Shown here piece by piece: positions 26,205 through 34,468 of a stretch of 64,000 bases of DNA. Position 1 is the first letter of the stretch. Each line of letters opens with the position of its first letter. Origin of the DNA: Limosilactobacillus secaliphilus (GTDB lineage: Bacteria > Bacillota > Bacilli > Lactobacillales > Lactobacillaceae); the NCBI RefSeq assembly GCF_001437055.1, contig NZ_JQBW01000006.1, forward strand, positions 207,966-271,965, read 5' to 3'. Both the position numbers and the translations under genes were made by a program. Below the pieces are notes generated by a model. The model was not told the DNA's origin. It made no database searches and saw only the letters and a list, made by a program, of their open reading frames with translations.

Positions 26205-26277
26205 GTGCCCTTAGTGTAACTGGATAGCACATGAGATTTCGGTCCTCATACTCGGGGTTCGAACCCCCGGGGGCGCA
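26205..26277 (+). tRNA. tRNA-Arg (anticodon read as TCG)
   Basis: 73-base cloverleaf: acceptor GTGCCCT/GGGGCGC with two G-T pairs, D arm GTGT/GCAC, anticodon loop TTTCGGT with anticodon TCG, T arm CGGGG-TTCGAAC-CCCCG. The last anticodon-stem pair is an A-C mismatch (position 31/39). A TATAAT lies at 26188-26193. CCA is not encoded. Confidence 0.85.
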
Positions 26278-26286
26278 TTTTTATTT

Positions 26287-26311
26287 GGTCACCTATGTGT
26301 GGCCTTTTTTT
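26287..26311 (+). terminator. Terminator after tRNA-Arg
   Basis: GGTCAC-CTAT-GTGTGGCC stem (one bulge/wobble) followed by seven T. Confidence 0.85.
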
Positions 26312-26321
26312 GTACCTACAC

Positions 26322-26591
26322 CACAAAAAAAGCCGCCTCAGGATGAGACGACTTCTACTAAGGGAAGGATTAATATTTTACTTTGCGAGAAAGCTCTTTT
26401 TTCAACTCAACTCATATCTTAAATTATTAAATTCTTCCGCAAAGTAACTTCACAACTTAGTGCACGCTGGTAACTACAATCTTAAAAAACACAATCTTTC
26501 TAGTTACACTTATGCTGCTTCTAGCCTACTAATACTTCAACTGCTAAGTTAACGTAGATTTCTTGTTGCATCTACTTTTCTGTCCTTCCAC
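26322..26591 (-). ncRNA. Unidentified structured RNA, about 270 nt, independent gene
   Basis: Promoter, nested perfect stems and terminator, but no open frame. A closing stem GGAAGGA (26589-26583) / TCCTTCC (26369-26363) encloses three domains: hairpin GTAGAT/ATCTAC (26575-26570 with 26559-26554); AACTTAG/CTAAGTT (26550-26544 with 26460-26454) holding an inner GTAACTA/TAGTTAC (26507-26501 with 26476-26470); and TACTTTGCG/CGCAAAGTA (26446-26438 with 26387-26379). The end is a nine-pair terminator GTCGTCTCA/TGAGGCGGC plus seven T. I do not recognise it: it lacks tmRNA, RNase P and SRP landmarks and is branched, unlike 6S RNA. A cis leader is unlikely because it ends before a convergent tRNA. 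Confidence 0.8.
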
Positions 26592-26597
26592 GCTTTT

Positions 26598-26626
26598 AAT
26601 ATACCATTAAATGTAAGCGGTTGCAA
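26598..26626 (-). promoter_or_regulatory. Promoter of the structured RNA
   Basis: TTGCAA (26626-26621), 17-base spacer ending in TGG, TATATT (26603-26598): both hexamers plus an extended -10, directly after the CPBP protease stop codon. Confidence 0.8.
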
Positions 26627-26640
26627 GGATAAATCCGAAA

Positions 26641-27318
26641 TTAATTTAACAGAGCAATTAGGGCCAATAAATTGTTCAAAGCATGCAATAGAATCGTATT
26701 GGTTAGGCGTCCGGTTCGCCGATAAATGTAGGCAAAGACTGCTCCCATATAGAAATAAATTAAATATGAGATCGGCGTCGTACTGGAATGAGCCAAGGTA
26801 AACATTAATCCTGACAAAAGGATCGGCAACCAGTAGGCATCATCTTTATAAAACAAGTTCATCAGGATGCCACGAAAAATTAGTTCCTCAGCAATTGGGC
26901 TTAAAACGACCGCAGCTATTGACATTAAAATCAATGCTTGGTGGCTACTACTCATGATTGCTTTGATGGCATCATTATTGGCCGTGCTGGACTGATGGTA
27001 AATGGCTTGATTCAGTCGTGCCAGCGCATTTTCTCCCACAATCACCAGTAACCAGCCGATGACCGGCCAGCCGACATACATGATCGGTTGCTGTTCTTGT
27101 GCCGGCCAACGCCGATAACGACGGTATAACCACCATGCCCACACAATGATCAGCGCAAACACGAAGAGGTAGATAATAGGACCGATTATCGTTTCTTGAC
27201 CTTGAGTATGATAGTGAGGCAGCAACATCAAGATCACCGGCGGCACCTGAATTACCAGCATTAATAATGCAATTAATAGGATCCTAATTAATAATGGCGG
27301 ACGTGCTGATCTCGTCAT
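26641..27318 (-). CDS. CPBP family intramembrane metalloprotease
   Basis: Membrane protein of 225 residues with about seven hydrophobic segments. The CPBP (CAAX protease and bacteriocin-processing) motifs are present: EE in AEELIFRGILMNLF near residue 140, F-x-x-x-H in FTLAHSS near 172, and the C-terminal HALNN. Members cleave within the membrane; in lactobacilli many are tied to bacteriocin immunity, but no bacteriocin gene is near. The start is ATG 27318, six bases after GGGGG; the upstream TTG is not needed. It follows the LacI gene by 13 bases, suggesting co-transcription. Confidence 0.9.
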   Translation of the reverse strand: MTRSARPPLLIRILLIALLMLVIQVPPVILMLLPHYHTQGQETIIGPIIYLFVFALIIVWAWWLYRRYRRWPAQEQQPIMYVGWPVIGWLLVIVGENALARLNQAIYHQSSTANNDAIKAIMSSSHQALILMSIAAVVLSPIAEELIFRGILMNLFYKDDAYWLPILLSGLMFTLAHSSTTPISYLIYFYMGAVFAYIYRRTGRLTNTILLHALNNLLALIALLN

Positions 27319-27331
27319 ATTCAACCCCCTA

Positions 27332-28342
27332 TTATTTTTTTACACTGGTACTTTCACGCTGAACCAGCTTGACTGGAAACTTGATTAATTGCCGATCAAT
27401 ATCCGGTTTTTCAAGACGATTGACCAACAAGCGCGCACTTTCGCGTCCAATCTCGACTACTGGTTGAGCAATCGTTGTCAACCGTGGATAGACATACTGG
27501 TCCAAGTCGATATCATCATAACCAATGATTGATAGGTCACCAGGCACGTGTAAACCACGTTCATTTAGGCCACGGTACAAACCAATGGCTAAAATGTCGT
27601 CAGCACAGAAAACAGCTGAAACATTGCTGTCTAACACTTTCTGGGTAGCCTCATACCCGGCCTTCATACTGAAATCAGCGTGAATCTCGGTTAAATTATC
27701 TGCTGGTAGTCCCGCCTGCTTGATGGCTGCTTTAAAACCGCGCAAACGTTCACGAACATTGATTGTCGAGTTCGCCGGCAATAAGATCGCCATTTTCTGG
27801 TGGCCCAATTCAGTCAGGTGCTGACCTGCTAGTAAACCGCCATTATAATCGTCAACCTCAATCCGATCGGCAAGATTAGCAATCTGGTTTTGATCAAATA
27901 ATAGGTACGGGACCTGCAGTGGTTTTACCAGCTTATCAATGGCCTCAGCGGTGATGGAAGCACTCGCAATGATTAAACCATCCACCGAATGCTCCAAAAG
28001 TTTACCCAGGTAGTAGGTTTCCAACTTCACATCATGGTTGGCACTGAAGACCATTGGCATATAGGTGGCATCACGACAATATTCTTGAATCCCGTGAATA
28101 AAGCTGCTGAAGAATGGGTTGCGCAAATCCGGAATCAGCACCCCTAACATCTTTGAGGAATGCAAGATTAAATTACGGGCATTGAAATCAGGAACATAGT
28201 GCAGCCGTTCTTTTACGGCCAACACACGGTCTCTGGTCTCTTGACTAAAGCGGCCGCCCTTATCGTTTAAAATTTGTGAAACCGTGGTTACTGAAACACC
28301 GGCCTCGTCTGCCACTTGCCTAATTGTTACTTTTTTTGCCAT
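27332..28342 (-). CDS. LacI family transcriptional regulator (RbsR-like)
   Basis: 336 residues. The LacI helix-turn-helix is at the N-terminus (VTIRQVADEAGVSVTTVSQI, with NDKGGRFS hinge start), followed by a periplasmic-binding-like sugar domain (GVLIPDLRNPFFSSFIHGIQ ... VFCADDILAIG ... IIGYDDIDLDQY). The overall wording is closest to ribose-operon repressors, but no sugar operon is adjacent, so the ligand is not known. Two ATG codons follow AGGAG; the second (28342) has the better spacing. It lies between a hypothetical gene and the CPBP protease in one run. Confidence 0.93.
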   Translation of the reverse strand: MAKKVTIRQVADEAGVSVTTVSQILNDKGGRFSQETRDRVLAVKERLHYVPDFNARNLILHSSKMLGVLIPDLRNPFFSSFIHGIQEYCRDATYMPMVFSANHDVKLETYYLGKLLEHSVDGLIIASASITAEAIDKLVKPLQVPYLLFDQNQIANLADRIEVDDYNGGLLAGQHLTELGHQKMAILLPANSTINVRERLRGFKAAIKQAGLPADNLTEIHADFSMKAGYEATQKVLDSNVSAVFCADDILAIGLYRGLNERGLHVPGDLSIIGYDDIDLDQYVYPRLTTIAQPVVEIGRESARLLVNRLEKPDIDRQLIKFPVKLVQRESTSVKK

Positions 28343-28364
28343 CATCGATCTCCTGTATTCCTTG

Positions 28365-28958
28365 TTAATCATCAAAAACTGATCGCATTACAGCCTTGGT
28401 CGTCGCACTCTGAGTTCCAAAAGCACGAAGATAGTCAATCTGTGCCAATAAAATATCATACTCCCACTCGGATGATAGATCGTGCTCATTGTAGTAATGC
28501 AGAGTCAGCTTTTGTGCAGTTAATTGATGCACAAAGCCCTCAAATTCGTCTTGTGCTTTGTATTTACGCGTTCCCACAACCACTGCTTCATCCATCGATT
28601 GTGCCTGTGTCAGCATCGTTTTCAACAAACTTTTATTTTCATAATGATGCTGTTTTAAGAAACGCTCAGTCCCCCATAAATCATAATAATGGTTTTTGCG
28701 CGCTACTGCACCTTTTATTGCAACCGTTTTTAAATAATCCGTAAATGCCCGGACCTTATGGATGCTGGTCAGGCGAATGGCAATCAGACTGCTCACTTTG
28801 CCATCCCAGTCAATACTCTTCATCAAAACAAATAAGGGGTCAATGGCAATCACGTAACCCACGTTGAAATCATTGTCATCATTAAAGTTATAAACTTCGA
28901 GCATCCGCCCTTGCTGCTGGGCCATTACTAATTGTGCCCGAATTTCAGCAGTATTCAT
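28365..28958 (-). CDS. Hypothetical protein, two-part, unknown
   Basis: 197 residues, soluble, no signal peptide. Residues 15-75 are rich in strands (MLEVYNFNDDNDFNVGYVIA, then LFVLMKSIDWDGKVSSLI, then RLTSIHKV), a pattern like small SH3/Sm-type barrels; a helical linker follows; then a second strand-rich part around 125-180. I do not recognise the family. It starts at ATG 28958 with AAGGGA and ends 22 bases before the LacI gene, so it is the first gene of a three-gene run (this, LacI, CPBP). It could serve as a partner or target of that regulator, but nothing in the sequence proves it. Confidence 0.7.
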   Translation of the reverse strand: MNTAEIRAQLVMAQQQGRMLEVYNFNDDNDFNVGYVIAIDPLFVLMKSIDWDGKVSSLIAIRLTSIHKVRAFTDYLKTVAIKGAVARKNHYYDLWGTERFLKQHHYENKSLLKTMLTQAQSMDEAVVVGTRKYKAQDEFEGFVHQLTAQKLTLHYYNEHDLSSEWEYDILLAQIDYLRAFGTQSATTKAVMRSVFDD

Positions 28959-29028
28959 AAGACATCCCTTTTCCGAAATTTTTTTGGCCCGCTTTCCCTG
29001 TCAGCCGGGAGTTTTTTGAGCCTGCCTG

Positions 29029-29054
29029 AAATCATTTCATAGGCAACGACTGCT
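29029..29054. repeat. Inverted repeat before the kinase gene
   Basis: TGCCTGAAAT-C-ATTTCATAGGCA (5+5 pairs with an AT bulge), about 50 bases before the kinase start. It follows a CCCG.../...CGGGAG segment with six T (about 28990-29020) that looks like a weak rightward terminator although no rightward gene precedes it. The purpose is unknown. Confidence 0.3.
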
Positions 29055-29105
29055 GAATGTAGTAAGATAGTTATCGTTGTTAAATTCTATTAAAGAGGGG
29101 CCACT

Positions 29106-29738
29106 ATGGTGATTATTACAGCAGGCATGATTGGCGTCGGTAAAACTACCCTAACTGGTAAGATTGCCGCACACCTCCACACAAAAGCATACTACGAACC
29201 AGTCGGTGAAAATCCAGTACTTCCACTATACTACAAGAATCCCAAGCAATACGGCTTCTTGTTACAAATCTACTTTTTGAACAAACGCTTTTCAATGATC
29301 AAGCAAGCTCTGACCAACGATAATAACGTACTTGACCGGTCAATTTACGAAGATGCGCTTTTTACCAAGGAAAACAACGAAGAAGGCAACATTTCCGACA
29401 CTGAGTTATCCGTGTACCTAAAATTACTGGATAACATGATGAAGGATCTGAGTCAGTTGCCGAAGAAGGCGCCTGACTTAATGGTTTATTCAGAAACCGA
29501 CTTTGATACGATTTTGTACCGGATTAAAAAACGGGGCCGCGATTACGAACAAATCGATAACCGCCCAGACCTAAAGGATTATTACTACAAGATGTGGAAT
29601 GCCTACAAGGATTGGTACCGCGATTACGATGCCGGTCCGAAGATGAAGATCGACTTACAGAAATACGATCTGGAAGAGCCAGAACACGTCAAGGAAGTAT
29701 TGGCAATGATCGACGAACGGTTGAAGACGATTCGTTAA
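29106..29738 (+). CDS. Deoxynucleoside kinase (deoxyadenosine/deoxyguanosine type)
   Basis: Salvage kinase of 210 residues phosphorylating deoxynucleosides with ATP. The P-loop is GMIGVGKTTLTGKI at residues 7-20; the DRS motif (LDRSIYEDALF, near residue 78) carries the catalytic acid/arginine region; the lid has KKRGRDYEQ near 140. Lactobacilli rely on salvage deoxynucleoside kinases; usually two paralogues form a complex, but only one is present here. The RBS is AGAGGGG. It is transcribed alone with a terminator after it. Confidence 0.93.
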   Translation: MVIITAGMIGVGKTTLTGKIAAHLHTKAYYEPVGENPVLPLYYKNPKQYGFLLQIYFLNKRFSMIKQALTNDNNVLDRSIYEDALFTKENNEEGNISDTELSVYLKLLDNMMKDLSQLPKKAPDLMVYSETDFDTILYRIKKRGRDYEQIDNRPDLKDYYYKMWNAYKDWYRDYDAGPKMKIDLQKYDLEEPEHVKEVLAMIDERLKTIR

Positions 29739-29763
29739 TCGATCAAACAGACAGACCGACAAC

Positions 29764-29808
29764 AGGCGCCCAGCGTTCAGCTTTAATCGAACGTTGGACG
29801 CCTATTTT
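29764..29808 (+). terminator. Terminator after the deoxynucleoside kinase
   Basis: AGGCGCCCAGCGTTC / GAACGTTGGACGCCT stem followed by ATTTTG; may also act on the convergent glucosaminidase gene. Confidence 0.8.
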
Positions 29809-29824
29809 GCATTAACAATTAATC

Positions 29825-30769
29825 TTATTTCATCAATCGACGCAATAAACCCAATATGCCAAGTGAACCGGCACCACCTGCGATTGGCCATTGCCATTCA
29901 ACCGTTTGCTTAGCAGGCGTGGCTGTCTTATTCACTTTGCTTGCCACCTGAACTTGTGGTTGAGGATGATCAACATGGACCTGTTTTGTGGCCATAGCTT
30001 TTTCCTGATCAAAATGGTCAAGATGGTAATGTTTGATCAAGAGGTTCAGCTTCTGGTCATAATTGGCATCCGTAGCGTATGTCCCTTTTAAGTGGCGCGT
30101 TGCCTCTTGATAGTTTTGCGACTGTGACCGATGACAGCGACGATACAGTGGTGCTTGCATAATTTTTCCATAGTTGTCTAATGCCGCTTCAATGCCGTTA
30201 TAAACCTGAAAGTTTGCGCATACCGCACACATTTGCTTGCCGGCTTGCTCCAGAGTTGGCATACAAACACCTCCACCCTTAACGCCCATTGGATTATGGT
30301 ACTTTCGATATAAGGCGCTCTGACCCCAACTGCTTTCGAGAATGGCCTGGGCGATCATCACTGATGGGTACAAGTCATAACGTTGGCCGAATTTGCGGGC
30401 TAAAGGACCAAAAAATGCAATAAAATGCTGTTTTTCTTTGTCCAGGACCGGCAAATTCTGCTCGCTAATTGTTTGCTGACCAATCCCGTCCGTCTTATTT
30501 TGAGGCGTCTGCCTTGAGCCACTGTCCGTCTCCTGATCTTGAAAGGCTTGCCGACACTGTCCCAGAGCAATCGCTAATTGTTGTTTATCGTCTGAGGACA
30601 TTGCTTGTAATTCAGCTGCAGATAATGGTGGCCGTTGCCCGTTCACGATGGCTGCTGCTAATTCGTCAGCGGCTTCTGAACTATCCACTACGTCGGCTTG
30701 GACAACTACCGGAAATTGCATTAATGTCCATGCAAATAAACACATCACGATCATCAATTTTTGTTTCAT
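29825..30769 (-). CDS. Secreted GH73 N-acetylglucosaminidase
   Basis: Peptidoglycan hydrolase of 314 residues cleaving after GlcNAc. It has a signal peptide (about residues 1-26, ending VVVQA), a 100-residue polar spacer, and the GH73 domain (about 115-250) with the catalytic Glu in MIAQAILESSWGQSALYRK and NPMGVKG. The tail holds a basic/Pro-rich stretch and a final hydrophobic segment plus RRLMK, which looks like a membrane anchor without a clear LPxTG. The start is ATG 30769, nine bases after GGGGG. Cysteines in the domain (VCMPTLEQAGKQMCAVC) are unusual for a secreted lactobacillus enzyme. Confidence 0.9.
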   Translation of the reverse strand: MKQKLMIVMCLFAWTLMQFPVVVQADVVDSSEAADELAAAIVNGQRPPLSAAELQAMSSDDKQQLAIALGQCRQAFQDQETDSGSRQTPQNKTDGIGQQTISEQNLPVLDKEKQHFIAFFGPLARKFGQRYDLYPSVMIAQAILESSWGQSALYRKYHNPMGVKGGGVCMPTLEQAGKQMCAVCANFQVYNGIEAALDNYGKIMQAPLYRRCHRSQSQNYQEATRHLKGTYATDANYDQKLNLLIKHYHLDHFDQEKAMATKQVHVDHPQPQVQVASKVNKTATPAKQTVEWQWPIAGGAGSLGILGLLRRLMK

Positions 30770-30805
30770 TTTAATTTTCCCCCTCAATTTCTAAGTACGG
30801 GAGAA

Positions 30806-30842
30806 AAATAAAAAGGCCGGAAAATTTCCGACCTTTTTAACG
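30806..30842 (-). terminator. Terminator after the L,D-transpeptidase gene
   Basis: AAAAAGGTCGGAAA / TTTCCGGCCTTTTT stem, then T-rich sequence on the minus strand. Confidence 0.9.
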
Positions 30843-30845
30843 TTA

Positions 30846-32225
30846 TTAGTAAATGATGACCGGTTCATGGGTTTCCATGGCCTCAAAGGCAGGACCAGCG
30901 TCACCCGGATGCATGTTGCAGCAACCATTGGACCCATCAGTCAAGTAAGCCCGAGACGACCAGTTAGTCCGCCAAGATGCATCATGGAAGCCATCGCCAC
31001 TATCCGTGAATGGTGACCAGTACTTAACCGGTGAGGCATAAGGACGACCATTCTTGCTTGTCCCTCGCAATGTCGCATTCTTTTGTTGGTAAAGAATATA
31101 CCAGACTCCCTTAGGCGTATCTTCGCCATCGGAATGCTTACCACTGACAATGTTTGCGCTAAAGACTTCCTTGCCATTCTTGTAGAACCAGGCATGCTGC
31201 TGCTCGATAGACACTTCGACATAGGTGTCACCCAAGCCATCGTTCTTCTTAACGCCATAGCCTAAGCCGTGAGCGGTGTAACCGAGGCCCTCCAAATCAG
31301 TCTTTGCATCAACCTTGCTCTTACCGTCAACCAGACCCTGTGCTAATGTTTGACCGGCCTTATGAGCATTGATCTTCCAGCAATAGGAGCCGTCCGTTGC
31401 CGTCTTGATTTCCTTGCCGGCGTGCGTTCTGAACTTGAAGGCCTTGCCCAACGTAGCCTGCTTTTCGTTGATCTTCTTGATCTGGCTGTTAACCTTGCTG
31501 GTATCGTAGTGATAGCTGCCGTTATATGTGGCCTTGGTAATGACCTGATCAGCGTTAAACTTGTACTGTTTGTCTTCAACCTGGTAAGTAATCTTAGCGT
31601 TGTTCAAAGCCTGCAGCTTCTTTTGTTCACGCTTAATCGTTGAACTACCAGGACCCAGTGGTTGAAGATAGTAAGTTGGCAAATGCATAACCACGTCGTA
31701 TTGATGGTTGCGCAGATACTTTGCCAACCGTTTCTGATCGTAGTAGTTACCTTTCTTTGGTTCAATCACATTTACATGATTGTTCTGCCAGGTAACCTTT
31801 GCATCCACTGGCTTCTTACGTGTCTCATTCAACACCGCGATTTTCTCATTTACCGCACTGCGCATTTCTTTGGCAGCCTGCGTATCGGCGTTGCTCGGCG
31901 TCACAGTCAACTCACGCTTTTGCTTGCTCGGGAAGAAGGTGACTTGCTTCTTTAATGCTGCCTTCACCTTTGATTGATCAGCCGACGTAAAGCCGGGATC
32001 AGTCGTCTTGCCAGAATAAATCTTTTGGCCATTCAAGTAGACATCATTGCTGATCTTAGTCGAAGACAGTTTGTGATAAGCCTGTTGAGCGTTCATCCCG
32101 CCAACTGCCACCCCATTCACAGTGACCTGCTTATTAAAGTGAGTTGCTTGGTGCCAGTAATTCAAGCCTAATAGGACTACGACGATAGCAGCCGCCGTCC
32201 AAGCAATTCGTGTTCCTCTCTTCAT
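30846..32225 (-). CDS. L,D-transpeptidase (YkuD domain) with N-terminal anchor
   Basis: 459 residues. One N-terminal membrane segment (residues 6-24) is followed by a repeat-like wall-side region (VTVNGVAVGGMNAQQAYHKL) of the putative peptidoglycan-binding type, and a C-terminal YkuD catalytic domain (about 335-459). The catalytic signature reads SNGCCNM rather than the usual SHGC-h-N/R, with the nucleophile Cys present and His before Gly replaced by Asn. Such enzymes make 3-3 crosslinks or attach proteins to the wall outside the membrane. The start is ATG 32225 with GGGGAG. Beta-lactam-independent crosslinking is inference. Confidence 0.9.
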   Translation of the reverse strand: MKRGTRIAWTAAAIVVVLLGLNYWHQATHFNKQVTVNGVAVGGMNAQQAYHKLSSTKISNDVYLNGQKIYSGKTTDPGFTSADQSKVKAALKKQVTFFPSKQKRELTVTPSNADTQAAKEMRSAVNEKIAVLNETRKKPVDAKVTWQNNHVNVIEPKKGNYYDQKRLAKYLRNHQYDVVMHLPTYYLQPLGPGSSTIKREQKKLQALNNAKITYQVEDKQYKFNADQVITKATYNGSYHYDTSKVNSQIKKINEKQATLGKAFKFRTHAGKEIKTATDGSYCWKINAHKAGQTLAQGLVDGKSKVDAKTDLEGLGYTAHGLGYGVKKNDGLGDTYVEVSIEQQHAWFYKNGKEVFSANIVSGKHSDGEDTPKGVWYILYQQKNATLRGTSKNGRPYASPVKYWSPFTDSGDGFHDASWRTNWSSRAYLTDGSNGCCNMHPGDAGPAFEAMETHEPVIIY

Positions 32226-32347
32226 ATATATCTCCCCAAAAATCGATTTGCCAGCTACTCTCACGGCTGGTTAACGTTTAGTATCATATCACTTTCTATA
32301 CGGAATTATTAGTAGTCATAAGTGACATAGTCCAGCATTTTTTGATA

Positions 32348-32377
32348 ACAAAAGGGCGCTTTGAAATAGCGTCCTTT
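32348..32377 (-). terminator. Terminator after usp
   Basis: AAAGGACGCT / AGCGCCCTTT stem with a short loop, followed by TTG on the minus strand. Confidence 0.75.
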
Positions 32378-32410
32378 GCAATCAATTATTTACCCTTGTC
32401 AAAGTTATTA

Positions 32411-32905
32411 TTAAACTTCAGGATAGGAAACTTGGTCAACGTGGACCTTCTGATTGTTCTGGTCGGTCTTAACTACCATTACGTCACATGGTGATTCACG
32501 GACAACATAAGCAGCCGTTGAACCAACAATCATCCGGCCAATCACATTCAGGCCAGTGGCACCAACAACAATCAAGTCGATGTCATGCTTCTTTGGGTAG
32601 TGTTCCGTCAAAACAACCTTGGCGTTACCAACAACAACCTCAGTATGAACGTCTTCTACCCCTGCATCATGAGCCTTCTGAGATAATTCGTCAAGACTCT
32701 TGCTCATCTTGTTCTGGGCAGCGTCATACATGTGCTTATCCACAATGCCATATCCAGCAGCTGTTGGGTAGTGTTCACCATTAATTACACACAGTAAGAA
32801 CAACTTAGATTGATTTTGCTTGCAAACCTGCACTGCTTTATCAAAGGCCATCTTAGACTGTTTGGAGCCATCGATACCAACTAATACATTTTTATATACA
32901 CTCAT
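32411..32905 (-). CDS. Universal stress protein UspA family
   Basis: Cytoplasmic nucleotide-binding stress protein of 164 residues. The Usp fold is clear: VLVGIDGSKQS at the N-terminus and the ATP-binding loop GATGLNVIGRMIVGSTAAYVV near residue 125 (G-x2-G-x9-G-S/T pattern). Members bind ATP and affect survival under stress; the exact role is unknown. Start ATG 32905 follows GGGGTGAG. An extended -10 promoter (TG-G-TAGAAT) lies just upstream, so it is transcribed separately from pepV, and a terminator follows. Confidence 0.94.
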   Translation of the reverse strand: MSVYKNVLVGIDGSKQSKMAFDKAVQVCKQNQSKLFLLCVINGEHYPTAAGYGIVDKHMYDAAQNKMSKSLDELSQKAHDAGVEDVHTEVVVGNAKVVLTEHYPKKHDIDLIVVGATGLNVIGRMIVGSTAAYVVRESPCDVMVVKTDQNNQKVHVDQVSYPEV

Positions 32906-32968
32906 ACAACTCACCCCATTTTCGAATTAATCTTTTGTACACATCTATTCTACCATGTTTAACTGCAA

Positions 32969-34369
32969 TTATTCGCCTGCAAGGTCGTAAATTGCTTTCA
33001 TGTAAATTGCCATGGACGAAATCAAGTCGTCAACCGGCTGATATTCGTTGGCTTGGTGCATTGTGTTCGGGGTGTTCGGCATTAAAGCACCAAAGGCAAC
33101 CCCACGCTTCATCAGTCGTCCATAAGTGCCGCCGCCCACTACTTCTGGTTGCGCCGCCGTATCGCCAGTGACGTCTTTGTACGCGTTTAACAGGGTGGTC
33201 ACGATTGGGTCGCTCGGATCAACATAGTGCGGTTTTTCGAAACCATCATAATGTGCCTGGAAATGGTAAAGATTTGCCAACGGTTCAATCTTTGCCAAAA
33301 GTTTTGCTGGTTCGACACCTTTAGGGTAGCGGAAGTTCATGTCGATATGCCCAGTCTCGCCCTGCTTGAAGGACATCAGGCCAACGTTCATCGTCATCTC
33401 ACCCATGATACTGTCCGTGTAGGCAATCCCCAGGTGATGGGCCCGGGTATCATCATGCAGATAATGAGCAATGAAATCTACAAAAGACTTGGCATTGCCA
33501 CCTAAATTCAGTTGGGTTAAGAAAGTTGCCAGATAGGTACCGGCATTGATCCCCTTCTCTGGTTCCATCCCATGGGCAGCCTTGCCGATCACTTTCACGT
33601 GCAGGCCATCCGCTTCCTTGTTCAATGAACCATCAACTGGGTTTTCCTGGACAAAATCATCAAACTGTTGGGCAACGGTTTGTTCGTCGCTAACAGCAAT
33701 CACGGCGTCAGCTTCACGTGGGACCATGTTAAAGCGGAGGCCGGAATCAAATGACTTTAACTGATCGTTGCCATCATTATTGGCGTCCATGTCCAACAGC
33801 ATGGATACCTGTCCTTTTTCGCCATTGATCAGTGGAAATTCGGCATCAGGTGAGAAGCCCATCGTAGGTGCTGGTTCGGTGGCAAAGTAATGGTGCATGC
33901 CGGTCCAATTGCTTTCCTCATCGGTCCCCACAATGAAGCGGATCTTCTTATTAAACGATACGCCCCGTTCCTTCAAAATTTTCAGAGCATAGTAGCAGGC
34001 CATGCCCGGGCCCTTGTCATCCGAAGCGCCCCGGGCAAATAGCTTGCCATCCTTAATAACGGGGTCAAACGGGTCAGTGTCCCAGCCATTACCAGCGGGC
34101 ATTACGTCAACATGGGCTAAGATGGCCACTGTCTCGTCACCATCACCAACTTCAGCATATCCGGCCACGTTGTCGATGTTTTTGGTCTTGAAACCATCTT
34201 TTTGGGCCATCTTTAAAAAGGCATGCAAGGCCGCTGTGGGACCGGGGCCTAATGGTGCATCCGCACTGGCCTTTGTGTCGTCGCGAACACTCTTGATTTT
34301 CAATAAGGTCGTCAAGTCACGCAGGTAGTCATCCTGGTGATCTTTAGCAATTTGTAGCCAATCAGTCAT
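32969..34369 (-). CDS. pepV: Dipeptidase PepV
   Basis: M20-family metallo-dipeptidase of 466 residues, the classical PepV of lactobacilli, which completes peptide breakdown in the cytoplasm. Zinc-site elements are visible: LAHVDVMPAGNGWDTDPF near residue 88, GASDDKGPGM near 118, and GTDEESNW near 150; the C-terminal GGGTYGRLMKRGVAFG carries the last ligand region. The RBS AAGGGGAAC precedes the ATG. An extended -10 (TG-G-TATCAT) upstream suggests a separate transcript, divergent from nnrD. Confidence 0.97.
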   Translation of the reverse strand: MTDWLQIAKDHQDDYLRDLTTLLKIKSVRDDTKASADAPLGPGPTAALHAFLKMAQKDGFKTKNIDNVAGYAEVGDGDETVAILAHVDVMPAGNGWDTDPFDPVIKDGKLFARGASDDKGPGMACYYALKILKERGVSFNKKIRFIVGTDEESNWTGMHHYFATEPAPTMGFSPDAEFPLINGEKGQVSMLLDMDANNDGNDQLKSFDSGLRFNMVPREADAVIAVSDEQTVAQQFDDFVQENPVDGSLNKEADGLHVKVIGKAAHGMEPEKGINAGTYLATFLTQLNLGGNAKSFVDFIAHYLHDDTRAHHLGIAYTDSIMGEMTMNVGLMSFKQGETGHIDMNFRYPKGVEPAKLLAKIEPLANLYHFQAHYDGFEKPHYVDPSDPIVTTLLNAYKDVTGDTAAQPEVVGGGTYGRLMKRGVAFGALMPNTPNTMHQANEYQPVDDLISSMAIYMKAIYDLAGE

Positions 34370-34468
34370 TTTGAGTTCCCCTTTTTAAAAGACTTATAGA
34401 AGTATGATACCATATGTGGTAATCACTCTTTACGCAAAGGCTCAAAGGATTTTCAAAGGAGCATTATT

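Noticed and set aside
26322..26591. Structured RNA considered as 6S, RNase P, SRP RNA, tmRNA or tracrRNA
   Set aside because: Branched three-domain shape and lack of the conserved blocks of these RNAs; no CRISPR repeats or cas genes in the window.
32906..32968. Possible Lacto-usp RNA before usp
   Set aside because: Only about 60 bases separate usp from pepV, filled by a promoter and RBS; no room for the motif.
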